Shown one piece after another: positions 36,391-45,427 of a DNA stretch of 64,000 bases. Source of the stretch: Erythrobacteraceae bacterium E2-1 Yellow Sea. Its GTDB lineage: Bacteria; Pseudomonadota; Alphaproteobacteria; Sphingomonadales; Sphingomonadaceae. How positions within the stretch are numbered: position 1 is the stretch's first letter; every line of letters begins with the position of its first letter. The translations under genes were made by a program, and so were the position numbers. The stretch is taken from positions 33,339-97,338 of the forward strand of contig JADCLP010000008.1 of the NCBI GenBank assembly GCA_014983025.1, read 5' to 3'. Under the pieces are notes generated by a model. It was given only the letters and a program-made list of their open reading frames with translations. It was not told the origin of the DNA and did no database searches.

Positions 36391-36939
36391 CTAGACAGAG
36401 ATTTCCTTAAACTGACCCTGCGCGATCCCCGCAACAGTCCAGTCGCCGATCGACCATCTCACCAGCCTGAGGGTTGGTAGCCCGACCGCCGCCGTCATGC
36501 GGCGCACCTGCCGGTTGCGCCCTTCACGGATGGTGATTTTCAACCAGCTGTCGGGAATGGACTTGCGCTGGCGTATCGGCGGATCGCGCAGCCACAGGTC
36601 TGGTTCGTCAATAGGGGTAATTTCGGCCGGCAAGGTCATGCCGTCCTTGAGCTGGACTCCTTTCCGCAAGCGTTCCAGCTCCGGCTCCTGCGGGTTGCCT
36701 TCGACCTGCACAAGGTATGTTTTGGGCAGCTTGAAACGGGGATCGGCAATTCGTGCCTGCAGCCGCCCATCATCGCATAGCAGCAGCAGGCCCTCACTAT
36801 CCCGATCAAGCCGTCCGGCGGGATAGACGCCCTTAACAGTAATGAAGTCCGACAATGTTGACCGAACCGTTGGCGATCCGCGGTCGGTGAATTGGGATAA
36901 GACCCCGAAGGGTTTGTTGAACAGAAGCAGCTGGGCCAT
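36391..36939 (-). CDS. rluE: 23S rRNA pseudouridine synthase, RluE type
   Basis: 182 residues from ATG 36939 (the frame extends upstream but [17 protein letters not shown] is the family start). Catalytic Asp in [14 protein letters not shown]; also [20 protein letters not shown] near the C-terminus, typical of the RsuA/RluB/E/F branch, here without an S4 domain as in RluE. Expected target is U2457 of 23S rRNA. Upstream of the rlmJ chimera on the same strand and itself intact. Confidence 0.9.
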   Translation of the reverse strand: MAQLLLFNKPFGVLSQFTDRGSPTVRSTLSDFITVKGVYPAGRLDRDSEGLLLLCDDGRLQARIADPRFKLPKTYLVQVEGNPQEPELERLRKGVQLKDGMTLPAEITPIDEPDLWLRDPPIRQRKSIPDSWLKITIREGRNRQVRRMTAAVGLPTLRLVRWSIGDWTVAGIAQGQFKEISV

Positions 36940-37218
36940 CCTGAGTACATATCGCTGGATTGCGGCTATGTCTTTAGGCTGGGCTGTCAACGCAAATGCA
37001 CATGACTGACGGTTGTGGTGCTTGGGGAGGTCAATTGAATGCCCAGATCCAAGAAGCCAGCGAACCCATTTCGATACTTCAAATCATCAACTGAAGTGAT
37101 CCGGCTGCTGTTTATGACATGTGTGCTTTTCCCGTTGAGCGCTGCGTAACGCCGATGATCTGCTTGCAGAGCGCGGTATGACATTTGTCATGAGATCGCC
37201 CGACTAACAGTGCCCCCG

Positions 37219-37422
37219 TCAGGCCCATTCAAAATAATGCCTATATTCCCAATCAGTTACCTTATGTTGGTCCGTTGGTATATCCTTTTCGGCACACCAG
37301 GACTGGAAGTCGTTCCACTCGTCCTGTCGTGTTATGGTGAAGTGATCGACGAAAAGGTCACCGAACAATTCACGGGCAGCAGCAGAGTTGCGGAACAGCT
37401 CTATTGTGTTCCCCGTCAGCAC
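37219..37422 (-). CDS. small hypothetical protein, weakly supported
   Basis: 67 residues from a GTG start that directly follows an in-frame stop, with no convincing ribosome binding site. Product is hydrophilic and aromatic (FTITRQDEWNDFQSWCAEKD ... VTDWEYRHYFEWA), which looks more protein-like than the competing plus-strand frame at 37210-37452. No family known. It is the only candidate in the 500-base gap between rluE and the IS remnant; the gap is otherwise empty. May be a fragment. Confidence 0.3.
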   Translation of the reverse strand: MLTGNTIELFRNSAAARELFGDLFVDHFTITRQDEWNDFQSWCAEKDIPTDQHKVTDWEYRHYFEWA

Positions 37423-37453
37423 CTATGGCACAAAATTGAGGTTGTGATTTAAG

Positions 37454-37508
37454 GAGGATTTGGCTCTCGTCGTAGTGACGAAGGAACGAAGATGAGAGCC
37501 AAATCCTC
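37454..37508 (+). repeat. 15-bp inverted repeat over the IS orfA start
   Basis: GAGGATTTGGCTCTC (37454-37468) and GAGAGCCAAATCCTC (37494-37508) are perfect complements flanking a 25-base loop; the second arm starts within the orfA start codon (ATG 37492-37494). In mRNA this would bury both ribosome binding region and start. Similar hairpins protect some insertion sequences from outside transcription. Confidence 0.7.
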
Positions 37509-37618
37509 AAAACCCAAAGCAAGTGCTGAGCGGGTGGTCAAAGACATCCGCCGCGCAACCCGCCGGCACTTCTCTGCAGAAGACAAGATCAGGATCGTGC
37601 TGGAAGGCCTTCGCGGCG
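37492..37618 (+). mobile_element. IS3-family orfA remnant (5' end only)
   Basis: Reading from ATG 37492, the first ~42 residues (MRAKSSKPKASAERVVKDIR, then FSAEDKIRIVLEGLRG) are the N-terminal HTH region of an IS3-type transposase orfA. The frame then runs into unrelated sequence and ends at TGA 37663-37665. The sequence after about 37618 belongs to an E2 acyltransferase gene in another frame. The right end of the element, orfB and the inverted repeats are missing. Confidence 0.7.
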
Positions 37619-38131
37619 ATCTGCAAGACAGTGCCCGATTTCCCGATGATCAATGCGCGTTATGACGATGATGCGAATGTCGTCACGCGCCATGGTGCGG
37701 TGCATCTGGGTATGGCGACACAGACCGATAATGGCCTGATGGTCCCTGTCATCCGTGATGCGCAGGCGAAGAATTTGTGGCAATTGGCAGGGGAGATCAC
37801 GCGCCTTGCCAATGCGGCGCGTGATGGCACGGCCAAGTCGGATGAACTTTCCGGTTCTACACTCACCATTACATCACTTGGCCCGCTGGGTGGTGTGGCG
37901 ACAACCCCGGTGATCAACCGGCCTGAGGTGGCGATCATCGGCCCCAATCGGATCGTTGAACGCCCTATGTTCGTTTCTGACGGGATGGGTGGCGAACGGA
38001 TCGAGAAGCGCAAGCTGATGAATATCTCCATCAGTTGCGATCATCGCGTGGTCGATGGCTATGATGCTGCTGCCTTCGTGCAGGCCGTAAAACAGCTGAT
38101 CGAAAAACCCGTTTTGCTGTTGACGGAATAG
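37600..38131 (+). pseudogene. 3' fragment of a 2-oxo acid dehydrogenase E2 acyltransferase gene
   Basis: Frame with AICKTVPDFPMINARYDDD through to the TAA encodes only the catalytic C-terminal ~175 residues of dihydrolipoyl acyltransferase (branched-chain or pyruvate E2 type). Catalytic His motif DHRVVDGYDAA is present, as are GLMVPVIRDAQ and STLTITSLGPLGG. Lipoyl and E1/E3-binding domains are gone; the gene joins the IS remnant at about 37618. No E1 or E3 genes adjoin, so it is the stump of a lost operon. A continuous frame from 37523 exists but starts inside the IS and is probably not used. Confidence 0.8.
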
Positions 38132-38373
38132 CACGAGCATCAGCTCACGATTGCTAGAGTAGTCAGCCTTGCTGCGACCTATGCTGGTCTTGCATTATCG
38201 GGCATGCCTGGGGGAAATCTATCGATATAGGGATGTCATTTGTTGATGACGATCCGCGCACCAGTGGCCGATCTTGCCCGCGATAAGGGGTGAGGCTGTC
38301 GTGGCGGGCTGGCATAAGTGATATCGCGGTTTCAGCCTTGGCAGCACCCTGACATGCGCCTACATTTGCTCAG

Positions 38374-38745
38374 ATGACCAAGGCGCCTTCCTCTTTGTAT
38401 GGATTCAGTTCCGCGATACGGCTGCTTGCAGTCGTGATGCTGCTATTCGCCAGCCTCGTAATGGCGCAGGCGCGCGCCGAAGCATTTGAAGCTTCTCAGG
38501 GCCCGGCTGGCCATTGCGCTGTCATGATGGCGCCGGATAATGATCAGGCCGGGCATAATGGCACCATGGGGCATGGCGATGCGGTCAAGGGCGCGCATTG
38601 CGCTATGGCCTGTGCCTGCATTGCTGCAGGCGATCTGCCATTTATCGGACAAACTGCGTTCAGTGCAGTGCCGCGCGCAGAAGGGATCAGTTCACCCTTG
38701 GCAGGGATTGATCCGATCCTGCTGCTTCCCCCGCCCAGGGTCTGA
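38374..38745 (+). CDS. small exported Met/His/Cys-rich protein of the copper operon
   Basis: 123 residues with an N-terminal membrane or signal segment (about residues 12-32) and a centre with CAVMMAPDNDQAGHNGTMGHG and AHCAMACACIAAGD, rich in Met, His and Cys suitable for copper or silver binding. Ends in a hydrophobic proline-rich tail LAGIDPILLLPPPRV. Just upstream of copA and copB on the same strand. Similar small proteins appear in sphingomonad cop loci; a copper-binding role is inferred only. Confidence 0.7.
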   Translation: MTKAPSSLYGFSSAIRLLAVVMLLFASLVMAQARAEAFEASQGPAGHCAVMMAPDNDQAGHNGTMGHGDAVKGAHCAMACACIAAGDLPFIGQTAFSAVPRAEGISSPLAGIDPILLLPPPRV

Positions 38746-38825
38746 AATTGTGGCGGCCATTGTGCCGCGCCAGCCACGATCATGGAAACAGACTGCGCCC
38801 TCCTGTGGGTGCGGAGGAAATCATA

Positions 38826-40637
38826 ATGTACCCACCAATAACAAGCCGCCGTGCGTTTTTGGGCAGTGCCGTCGCAGGCACCGGCATGGCAGCACTGACC
38901 TCATTTTCGCCCGCTTGGGCGCGCAGCGGCACGCATGGCCTTGCGTCCAAGGATTTATCTGTTCTTACCGGTGAGGACCTTTCGCTTACCATCGCGGAAA
39001 CCCGCTTCATGCTGGATGGGCGAGAAGGGCACTCTGTCACCGCCAACGGTGTTCTCCCTGCCCCTTTGATCCGGTTGAAGGAAGGTCAGAACTTCCGCAT
39101 GGCGGTGACCAATCACCTCAAGGAAGATACATCGATCCACTGGCACGGGCTGCTTGTCCCTTTTCATATGGATGGGGTCCCCGGTGTCAGCTTCCCCGGC
39201 ATTCGCCCCGGCGAAACCTTTGTTTACGAATTTCCAATCCGGCAAAGCGGGACATATTGGTACCACAGCCATTCCGGCCTGCAGGAACAATCTGGCCATT
39301 ACGGGCCATTGGTTATTGAACCGGCGGGGTTAGAGCGCAATCCGGCGGATCGTGAACATGTGATCGTATTGTCCGATTACAGCTTCATCCATCCTCACAC
39401 CCTGTTCAAGCGTCTGAAGCAGCAGGGTGGGTTCTTCAATTGTGAAAAGCAATCTCTGTTAAGCAAGGACCGTATCCCCGAAGGGATGAATGATATGTTC
39501 GCCCAGATGCGGATGGACCCAACCGACATCGCTGATATCAGCGCGGCGGCCTATACCTATCTGCTGAATGGTCATTCGCCTGACGAGAACTGGACAGGAA
39601 TTGTGCAGGCGGGGGAGCGGGTGCGGCTGCGGGTAATCAACGCATCTGCCATGTCGATCTTCAATTTCCGTATTCCTGGCCTTCCGCTGACCATTGTGTC
39701 TGTGGACGGGCAGGATGTGAAGCCAGTGGAAGTCGATGAATTCCAGATTTCTGCTGCTGAAACCTATGACATGATCGTGACCATCCCTGATGACAGTGCG
39801 CATACAATCGTTGCGGAAAGCATTGACCGCACCGCCATGGCGCGCGGTACGCTGGCCCCACGGCTGGGCATGACGTGCGTGGTCCCGGCCCTGCGCCAGC
39901 GCCCGACGCTGAAGCCCATTGATATGGGTATGGGCAGAGGCCATGGATCAGGTGAGCATGCAGGACATGCCATGGCGACAGAGCAGGGCGCAAAGCCGAA
40001 ATCAGGCGGTGGCGGAATGGACCATTCCATGCGCGATGCATCACTGGTGGGTTTTCCGCTGACACCTGGCGTCGACATGATCTCGCCCATGCCGGTGGAT
40101 CGCACGGATTATCCTGGCCTTGGCCTGGAAGATGTCGGCCATCGTGTGCTGACCTATCATGATCTGGAAAATATTGAGGACAATGCAGACCAGAGGACGC
40201 CAGAAAGGCTGCTCGAAATCCATCTGACCGGCAATATGGAACGTTTCATGTGGGGGTTTGACGGGAAGAAGTTAAGCGAAAATCCAGAACCGATCCGCTT
40301 TGCCCGCAATGAGCGCGTTCGCGTGAAGCTGGTCAATGATACAATGATGACACACCCGATCCATCTGCATGGTCATTTCTTCGAAATCGTCAATGGAAGG
40401 GGAAAGCGACAGCCGAAGAAGCATACGATCACTGTCCATCCGGGCGGCACGGCCAGTTTTGATCTGACGGCTGATGAGCCAGGTGATTGGGCGTTTCATT
40501 GCCATCTTCTGCTGCATATGCACGCTGGCATGATGCGTGTGGTGACAGTGCGTCCACTGGATGATCCGAAGGATGGGATACCCGCAATGCAGGCAATGCC
40601 GCATCACGGCCACCATCATGGGGGAGACAGCGAATGA
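38826..40637 (+). CDS. copA: CopA-like multicopper oxidase
   Basis: 603 residues from ATG 38826 (GGAGGAAATCAT upstream); earlier in-frame codons precede the Tat signal. Twin-arginine signal RRAFLGSAVAGTGMAAL. Copper ligands: SIHWHGLLVPF (HWH), YWYHSHSGLQEQSGH (HSH), MTHPIHLHGHFFEI (HPxHLHGH) and FHCHLLLHMHAGM (HCHxxxHxxxGM). A short Met/His linker (MGMGRGHGSGEHAGHAM) lies before the last domain. Periplasmic Cu(I) oxidase for copper resistance. Overlaps copB (ATGA). Confidence 0.95.
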   Translation: MYPPITSRRAFLGSAVAGTGMAALTSFSPAWARSGTHGLASKDLSVLTGEDLSLTIAETRFMLDGREGHSVTANGVLPAPLIRLKEGQNFRMAVTNHLKEDTSIHWHGLLVPFHMDGVPGVSFPGIRPGETFVYEFPIRQSGTYWYHSHSGLQEQSGHYGPLVIEPAGLERNPADREHVIVLSDYSFIHPHTLFKRLKQQGGFFNCEKQSLLSKDRIPEGMNDMFAQMRMDPTDIADISAAAYTYLLNGHSPDENWTGIVQAGERVRLRVINASAMSIFNFRIPGLPLTIVSVDGQDVKPVEVDEFQISAAETYDMIVTIPDDSAHTIVAESIDRTAMARGTLAPRLGMTCVVPALRQRPTLKPIDMGMGRGHGSGEHAGHAMATEQGAKPKSGGGGMDHSMRDASLVGFPLTPGVDMISPMPVDRTDYPGLGLEDVGHRVLTYHDLENIEDNADQRTPERLLEIHLTGNMERFMWGFDGKKLSENPEPIRFARNERVRVKLVNDTMMTHPIHLHGHFFEIVNGRGKRQPKKHTITVHPGGTASFDLTADEPGDWAFHCHLLLHMHAGMMRVVTVRPLDDPKDGIPAMQAMPHHGHHHGGDSE

Positions 40638-41722
40638 AACACGCAATTCTCTCTGCCATGCTGCTTTGCACTTCGGTTCCTGCGCTGGCCCAGCATGAAA
40701 ATCATGACCATTCCACGCCAATGCCGACAAAGCAGAGTGATGGTAAGCCGATGGATCACGCGGCCATGGATCCCGAAAATATGGACCATGCAGCCATGGG
40801 CCATATGGATGGACATGGCGTGGATCATGCAGGCCATGAGATGTCTGGCAATGCTATTTCAGGGGATGATTCACGGCATGGGGCCGATCACGCAGCAATG
40901 GATCATTCGACAATGGACCATTCGACAATGGATCATGCTTCCATGGATCATTCAGGCCATGCCATGCCACCTGCCAATTCCATTCTTCAACGTCCCGTGG
41001 ACGCCCGCGCCCTGATGCGCCCTGATAATGCGGCCGATGCGATCTGGGGGGGCACGCAGATGGCCGCTTCCCGCAGGCAGATCTATGCCGAACATGGGGG
41101 CGGGATCGTATCGAGGTTCAGCATTGACCGCCTTGAAACACGCATCGGTGACGGCGCTGAAAGCTATGTCTGGGATGCTGAATTCCGCATCGGTGGTGAT
41201 ATGGATGGCGTGGTACTTTCAAGTGAGGGTTCAGGGCTGTTTGATGACGGTATCGAGCATGCAGAAGTGCAGGCAGTGTGGCGCCACGCGGTCAACGCCT
41301 GGTTCGATTTGCAGGCGGGTGTGCGGCAGGATTTTGGCGAGGAAGGCGAGCGGACGCATTTCGTCTTGGGTGCAGAAGGCCTGTTACCTTATTGGATTGA
41401 AACCAATGCAAGGCTATTCGTTTCAGCCGATGGCGATGTCGCAGCCAGGATCGAAGCCGAACACGATATCCGGATTACGCCAACCCTTATCCTGCAGCCG
41501 CGTGCCGAACTGGACCTGTCCATTCATGATGCAGGCAGCCCGGATGAAGGCTCACACCTCTCGCTTGGTTTGCGGCTGCGCTATAATGTCTCTGCACTGC
41601 TGCAGCCCTATATTGGTTTCGATTGGGCGCAGGAGCTTGAAGGCGGCGAAAGTGGGGTGGGCGCTGATAGCGTAAAGGTGCCCGACGCTGCGCTGTTGCT
41701 GGGGTTGAAAGCAATGTTTTGA
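40634..41722 (+). CDS. copB: CopB copper-resistance outer-membrane protein
   Basis: 362 residues. Signal peptide ending LAQ; residues ~25-115 are a Met/His/Asp-rich metal-binding region with repeated MDHAAM, MDHSTM, MDHASM and GHAM units; from about residue 140 the CopB beta-barrel domain (AEHGGGIVSRFSIDRLETRI, QAVWRHAVNAWFDLQAGVRQ, LRLRYNVSALLQPYIGFDW) ends in LLGLKAMF. With CopA it exports or sequesters copper. The 283-base gap after it holds nothing recognisable. Confidence 0.94.
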   Translation: MKHAILSAMLLCTSVPALAQHENHDHSTPMPTKQSDGKPMDHAAMDPENMDHAAMGHMDGHGVDHAGHEMSGNAISGDDSRHGADHAAMDHSTMDHSTMDHASMDHSGHAMPPANSILQRPVDARALMRPDNAADAIWGGTQMAASRRQIYAEHGGGIVSRFSIDRLETRIGDGAESYVWDAEFRIGGDMDGVVLSSEGSGLFDDGIEHAEVQAVWRHAVNAWFDLQAGVRQDFGEEGERTHFVLGAEGLLPYWIETNARLFVSADGDVAARIEAEHDIRITPTLILQPRAELDLSIHDAGSPDEGSHLSLGLRLRYNVSALLQPYIGFDWAQELEGGESGVGADSVKVPDAALLLGLKAMF

Positions 41723-42005
41723 ACCCGGCACATGGTGCATAGAACAGGCTGGCTGTGAGCAGGGCTTTTGCGCTTGGCCCGGCTATTCAGCCAGCTTGTT
41801 ACTGCAGATATCTGATCCGTTCTGGCGATTGTTCGGCATTAGCCGGGCTGGTCAAGGCGTTATCAATAAGATCGCAGGCTTGCGGGTAAAGGCGGGGGGT
41901 AGTGCTATAGGGTACAGAAGTACGCTGAGTACTGGCGCTATATTGGCCGCCGCCCACTTTTGTCTGACGCAGCGAAACATCACTTCGCAAAAGCGCGCTT
42001 CACTC

Positions 42006-43142
42006 TCAATCGGGCTCCTCCGTCTGCGTCTGCAGGCAAGGCGCCGGGGTCGAAATGGCTAGAGGTGATCGCGAGAATTGAATCGGTGTGCGGATGCCAG
42101 GCACGGACCGACCATGTTTGTCACAGCTTTCTATCTGCATGCCACGATGGAGGATCTGCGGGTCAGCAAGGGCCTGTGCGACAGTGTTGATTGGGCCTGC
42201 CGGTACACCCACAGTTTCCAGAGCGGTGAGCAGATCGTCGCGCGCCCATAGCTTGGAGGCTGCTGTGATCAGTGCGCTTAGAGCATCCCGATTACGGACG
42301 CGGTCTGCGTTGGTGGCAAATCTGCTGTCGAGAGGAATTTCCATAACCGCGCAGCACCGCCGAAATTGATCGTCATTTCCCACTGCCAGGATGAACCAGC
42401 CGTCCAACGCCGGAAAAGTCTCGTAGGGGGCGATATTAGGATGGGCATTGCCTAAGCGGGTCGGAGTCTTTCCAGAAGCAAGGTAATTCATGCCCTGGTT
42501 GGCAAGGGTGCCGACCATTACATCGAACAGCGCCATGTCGATATGCTGGCCTTTGCCGCTGTGCTGGCGTTCAGCCAGCGCGGCCTGGATCGCGATTACG
42601 GAATAGAGGCCGGTCATGATATCGGCATAGGCGATACCGATTTTCTGGGGCTGCCCATCTGGATCGCCCGTCAGGTCCATCACACTGCTCATACCCTGGA
42701 CTATGAAGTCGTACCCGGCGCGTGGAGCGTAGGGGCCTTCCTGCCCGAATCCGGTGATAGAGCAATAAACGAGCATCGGATTCACCGCGGCCAGCGAAGC
42801 ATAATCGAGTCCGTATTTTGCAAGTCCGCCGACTTTGAAGTTTTCGATCAAGACATCCGAGCGCGCAGCAAGTTCGCGTATGCGGTGCTGGCCGGCGGGG
42901 GATCGCAAATCCACCGCTTCACTGTGTTTGCCGCGATTGGCAGCGTGGAAATAGGCCGCGTCATGCGATCCGTCCGGGTTTTCGATGAAGGGCGGGCCCC
43001 AGCGCCGGGTGTCGTCGCCGTCGATGCTTTCGATCTTGTGCACCTCTGCCCCCAGATCGGCCAACACCTGCCCGGCCCATGGACCGGCCAGGATGCGGGC
43101 CAGTTCCAGAACGCGCAACCCTTTCAGTGGCGGTTCCATCAA
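42006..43142 (-). CDS. CaiB/BaiF CoA-transferase (probably glutarate or related dicarboxylate CoA-transferase)
   Basis: 378 residues, family III CoA-transferase. [38 protein letters not shown] and the catalytic Asp in [15 protein letters not shown] are typical. Coupled to the gcdH gene (ATGA overlap, 43139-43142), an arrangement known for succinyl-CoA:glutarate CoA-transferases of glutarate/lysine degradation. Slightly shorter at the C-terminus than many homologues. Confidence 0.9.
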   Translation of the reverse strand: MMEPPLKGLRVLELARILAGPWAGQVLADLGAEVHKIESIDGDDTRRWGPPFIENPDGSHDAAYFHAANRGKHSEAVDLRSPAGQHRIRELAARSDVLIENFKVGGLAKYGLDYASLAAVNPMLVYCSITGFGQEGPYAPRAGYDFIVQGMSSVMDLTGDPDGQPQKIGIAYADIMTGLYSVIAIQAALAERQHSGKGQHIDMALFDVMVGTLANQGMNYLASGKTPTRLGNAHPNIAPYETFPALDGWFILAVGNDDQFRRCCAVMEIPLDSRFATNADRVRNRDALSALITAASKLWARDDLLTALETVGVPAGPINTVAQALADPQILHRGMQIESCDKHGRSVPGIRTPIQFSRSPLAISTPAPCLQTQTEEPD

Positions 43143-44323
43143 AACGCGGGAATGCCTGTAATTGCACGTCCGAGGATGAGCGCGTGAACATCATGCGTGC
43201 CCTCGTACGTGTTGACCGTTTCCAGGTTCATCATGTGCCGGATGACCTGATATTCTTCCGAGATGCCATTGCCGCCGTGCATGTCACGGGCCATTCTGGC
43301 TATCTCCAGCGCCTTGCCGACATTGTTGCGTTTGACGAGCGAAATCATTTCGGGCGCGAAGCTGCCGTCATCCATCAAACGCCCGACGCGCAGCGAAGCC
43401 TGCTGGGCCAGAACAATTTGCGTGACCATATCGGCCAGCTTGAGTTGGTAAATCTGCTTTGAGGCAAGTGGAACGCCAAACTGCTTGCGATCGAGCCCAT
43501 ATTGCCGTGCTGCGGCATAGCAGAACTCAGCCGCACCTATCGCTCCCCAGGAAATGCCAAATCTGGCGCGATTGAGACAGCCGAAGGGGCCTTTCAGACC
43601 TTCAACCTCGGGCAAGAGCGCCTCTGCTCCGACAGCGACGTCCTCCATCACGATCATTCCAGTGGTCGACGCCCGCAGCGACATTTTGCCGTCGATCTTC
43701 GGGGCGGACAGGCCCTTCATACCCTTTTCCAGAATGAAACCGCGAATCTTGCCGCCATGTGCCTCGCTTTTGGCCCAAACAACGAGCACGTCTGCGAAGG
43801 GCGAGTTGGAAATCCACGTCTTCGACCCGTTGAGGATATAGCCGTCTCCGTCCTTTCGCGCGATGGTTTTCATCCCGCCCGGATCCGACCCTGCATCTGG
43901 TTCAGTCAGCCCGAAACAGCCGATCAGATCTCCGCGCGCCAAACCAGGAAGATATTTCTTGTGCTGCTCTTCCGAGCCATAGGCATGGATCGGGTACATC
44001 ACGAGGCTCGACTGCACTGATGCCATGGAACGATAGCCGCTATCGACGCGTTCGATTTCGCGCGCAATCAGGCCATAAGAAACGTACCCCACGCCAGCGC
44101 CGCCATATTCCACGGGGATTGTGGCACCAAGCAGGCCAGCTTTACCCATCAGGGGAAACAAGTCGCGTGCATCGTTTTCGCGGGCAAAATCTTCGATCAC
44201 CCTTGGCTGTAGCTCGCTTTGGGCGAAGGCATGCGCTGCATCACGGATCATGCGCTCGTCCTCTGTCAGCATGTCCTCCAGCCGGAAAGGATCGTCCCAT
44301 TCAAATGCGGCAACATCAGCCAT
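43139..44323 (-). CDS. gcdH: glutaryl-CoA dehydrogenase
   Basis: 394 residues, acyl-CoA dehydrogenase of the decarboxylating glutaryl-CoA type: [37 protein letters not shown], and the C-terminal [20 protein letters not shown] followed by [20 protein letters not shown]; the catalytic Glu is in YEGTHD. Converts glutaryl-CoA to crotonyl-CoA in lysine/aromatic degradation. Upstream gene of the CoA-transferase; divergent from LysR. Confidence 0.93.
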   Translation of the reverse strand: MADVAAFEWDDPFRLEDMLTEDERMIRDAAHAFAQSELQPRVIEDFARENDARDLFPLMGKAGLLGATIPVEYGGAGVGYVSYGLIAREIERVDSGYRSMASVQSSLVMYPIHAYGSEEQHKKYLPGLARGDLIGCFGLTEPDAGSDPGGMKTIARKDGDGYILNGSKTWISNSPFADVLVVWAKSEAHGGKIRGFILEKGMKGLSAPKIDGKMSLRASTTGMIVMEDVAVGAEALLPEVEGLKGPFGCLNRARFGISWGAIGAAEFCYAAARQYGLDRKQFGVPLASKQIYQLKLADMVTQIVLAQQASLRVGRLMDDGSFAPEMISLVKRNNVGKALEIARMARDMHGGNGISEEYQVIRHMMNLETVNTYEGTHDVHALILGRAITGIPAF

Positions 44324-44419
44324 TTCTCTGCACCTCCTTGATCTCCCATTAATGGCTGATTTTGATATCGCTTAAAAGAATGTTATTGAAGAATTATAAT
44401 CGCATTTTGGAATAACGTG

Positions 44420-45334
44420 ATGATCGCAATTGAGGGGCTGTATGCTTTTATAGCCATCGCGGAGACGGGTAACTTTTCCCGGGCAGCCGACAAACTCGGC
44501 GTCGTGCAATCGGTCGTCAGCAAGCGGTTGAGGCGGTTAGAGGACCAGCTTGGAACACAGCTTGTAGACCGTTCGAACCGAACGAATATCAACTTGACGC
44601 GCGCAGGGAAGGTGTTTGTCGAGCAAGCACTTCACTCTATCGCCACGCTTGAGAGGACCGAACAGGTTGGGCGCAACATCGGTCGAGGTACTTCAGGCCC
44701 CTTGCGCATAGGGTTTGTCTTTTCAGCGACCCTGAATGGTGCGTTAAAGGCGTTGCTCTCGTTTGCCTATGCGCGATTTCCAGGGTTGTCATTGCAGCCG
44801 ATGCTGATGGACACACCAGAACAGGTGCATCGCCTGCAAACCGGCGAAATCGACATCGCCCTGTTGCGGCCGCGCCCATCATATCCGCAGGGCTGCCAAA
44901 GTCAGATTATCCAGAGCGAGCCCCTGTCGCTCTATATTTCTGGTGCCAATCCGCTCTCTAGGGTCAAGAGGCTAGAGGCCCGGCATTTGCACCAGGAGCG
45001 TTTCATCGTTCCCCAGTTTGAAGAGCGTGTTGGATTGATAGAGAGCATCCATCGGCTTGCGCGGGCCGGAAAATTTGAATCACCACAGATTGTACGCACT
45101 GGCGATTTCGTGACGGCTGCGTGCCTTGCGGCAACAGGATACGGTGTGACCCTGGCTCCGTCTTCATTATCTCAATTCAGGGTCGATAACCTGCACGAAT
45201 GCAGTTTGTTGGACCATTATGACACCGTTGACATGGCCTGTGTCTGGCGATTGGATGCCCCTCGAGAGATCATCAGAATGGTCGATGAATGGTGCCTGGC
45301 GCAGTTTAAACAAGGGAATCCGCTCAGGGATTGA
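44420..45334 (+). CDS. LysR-family regulator, GcdR-like
   Basis: About 304 residues from ATG 44420 (GTG 44417 also possible). N-terminal winged HTH: FIAIAETGNFSRAADKLGVVQSVVSKRLRRLEDQLG (residues ~10-45). The remainder is a substrate-binding domain. Divergent to gcdH with a ~95-base, A/T-rich intergenic region, the classic LysR layout; likely glutarate- or glutaryl-CoA-responsive activator of gcdH and the CoA-transferase. Confidence 0.9.
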   Translation: MIAIEGLYAFIAIAETGNFSRAADKLGVVQSVVSKRLRRLEDQLGTQLVDRSNRTNINLTRAGKVFVEQALHSIATLERTEQVGRNIGRGTSGPLRIGFVFSATLNGALKALLSFAYARFPGLSLQPMLMDTPEQVHRLQTGEIDIALLRPRPSYPQGCQSQIIQSEPLSLYISGANPLSRVKRLEARHLHQERFIVPQFEERVGLIESIHRLARAGKFESPQIVRTGDFVTAACLAATGYGVTLAPSSLSQFRVDNLHECSLLDHYDTVDMACVWRLDAPREIIRMVDEWCLAQFKQGNPLRD

Positions 45335-45427
45335 AGGCTTGTGGGAAAGGATCTGCCGGTTGAACAATCGCTGAGAATAATCTGAGCCATCCACACGTAA
45401 TAGTACTTTTATGTCGCCATTTATCGT

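Noticed and set aside
37210..37452. 80-residue plus-strand ORF before the IS remnant
   Set aside because: No ribosome binding site; the minus-strand frame over the same bases looks more protein-like, and even that is weak.
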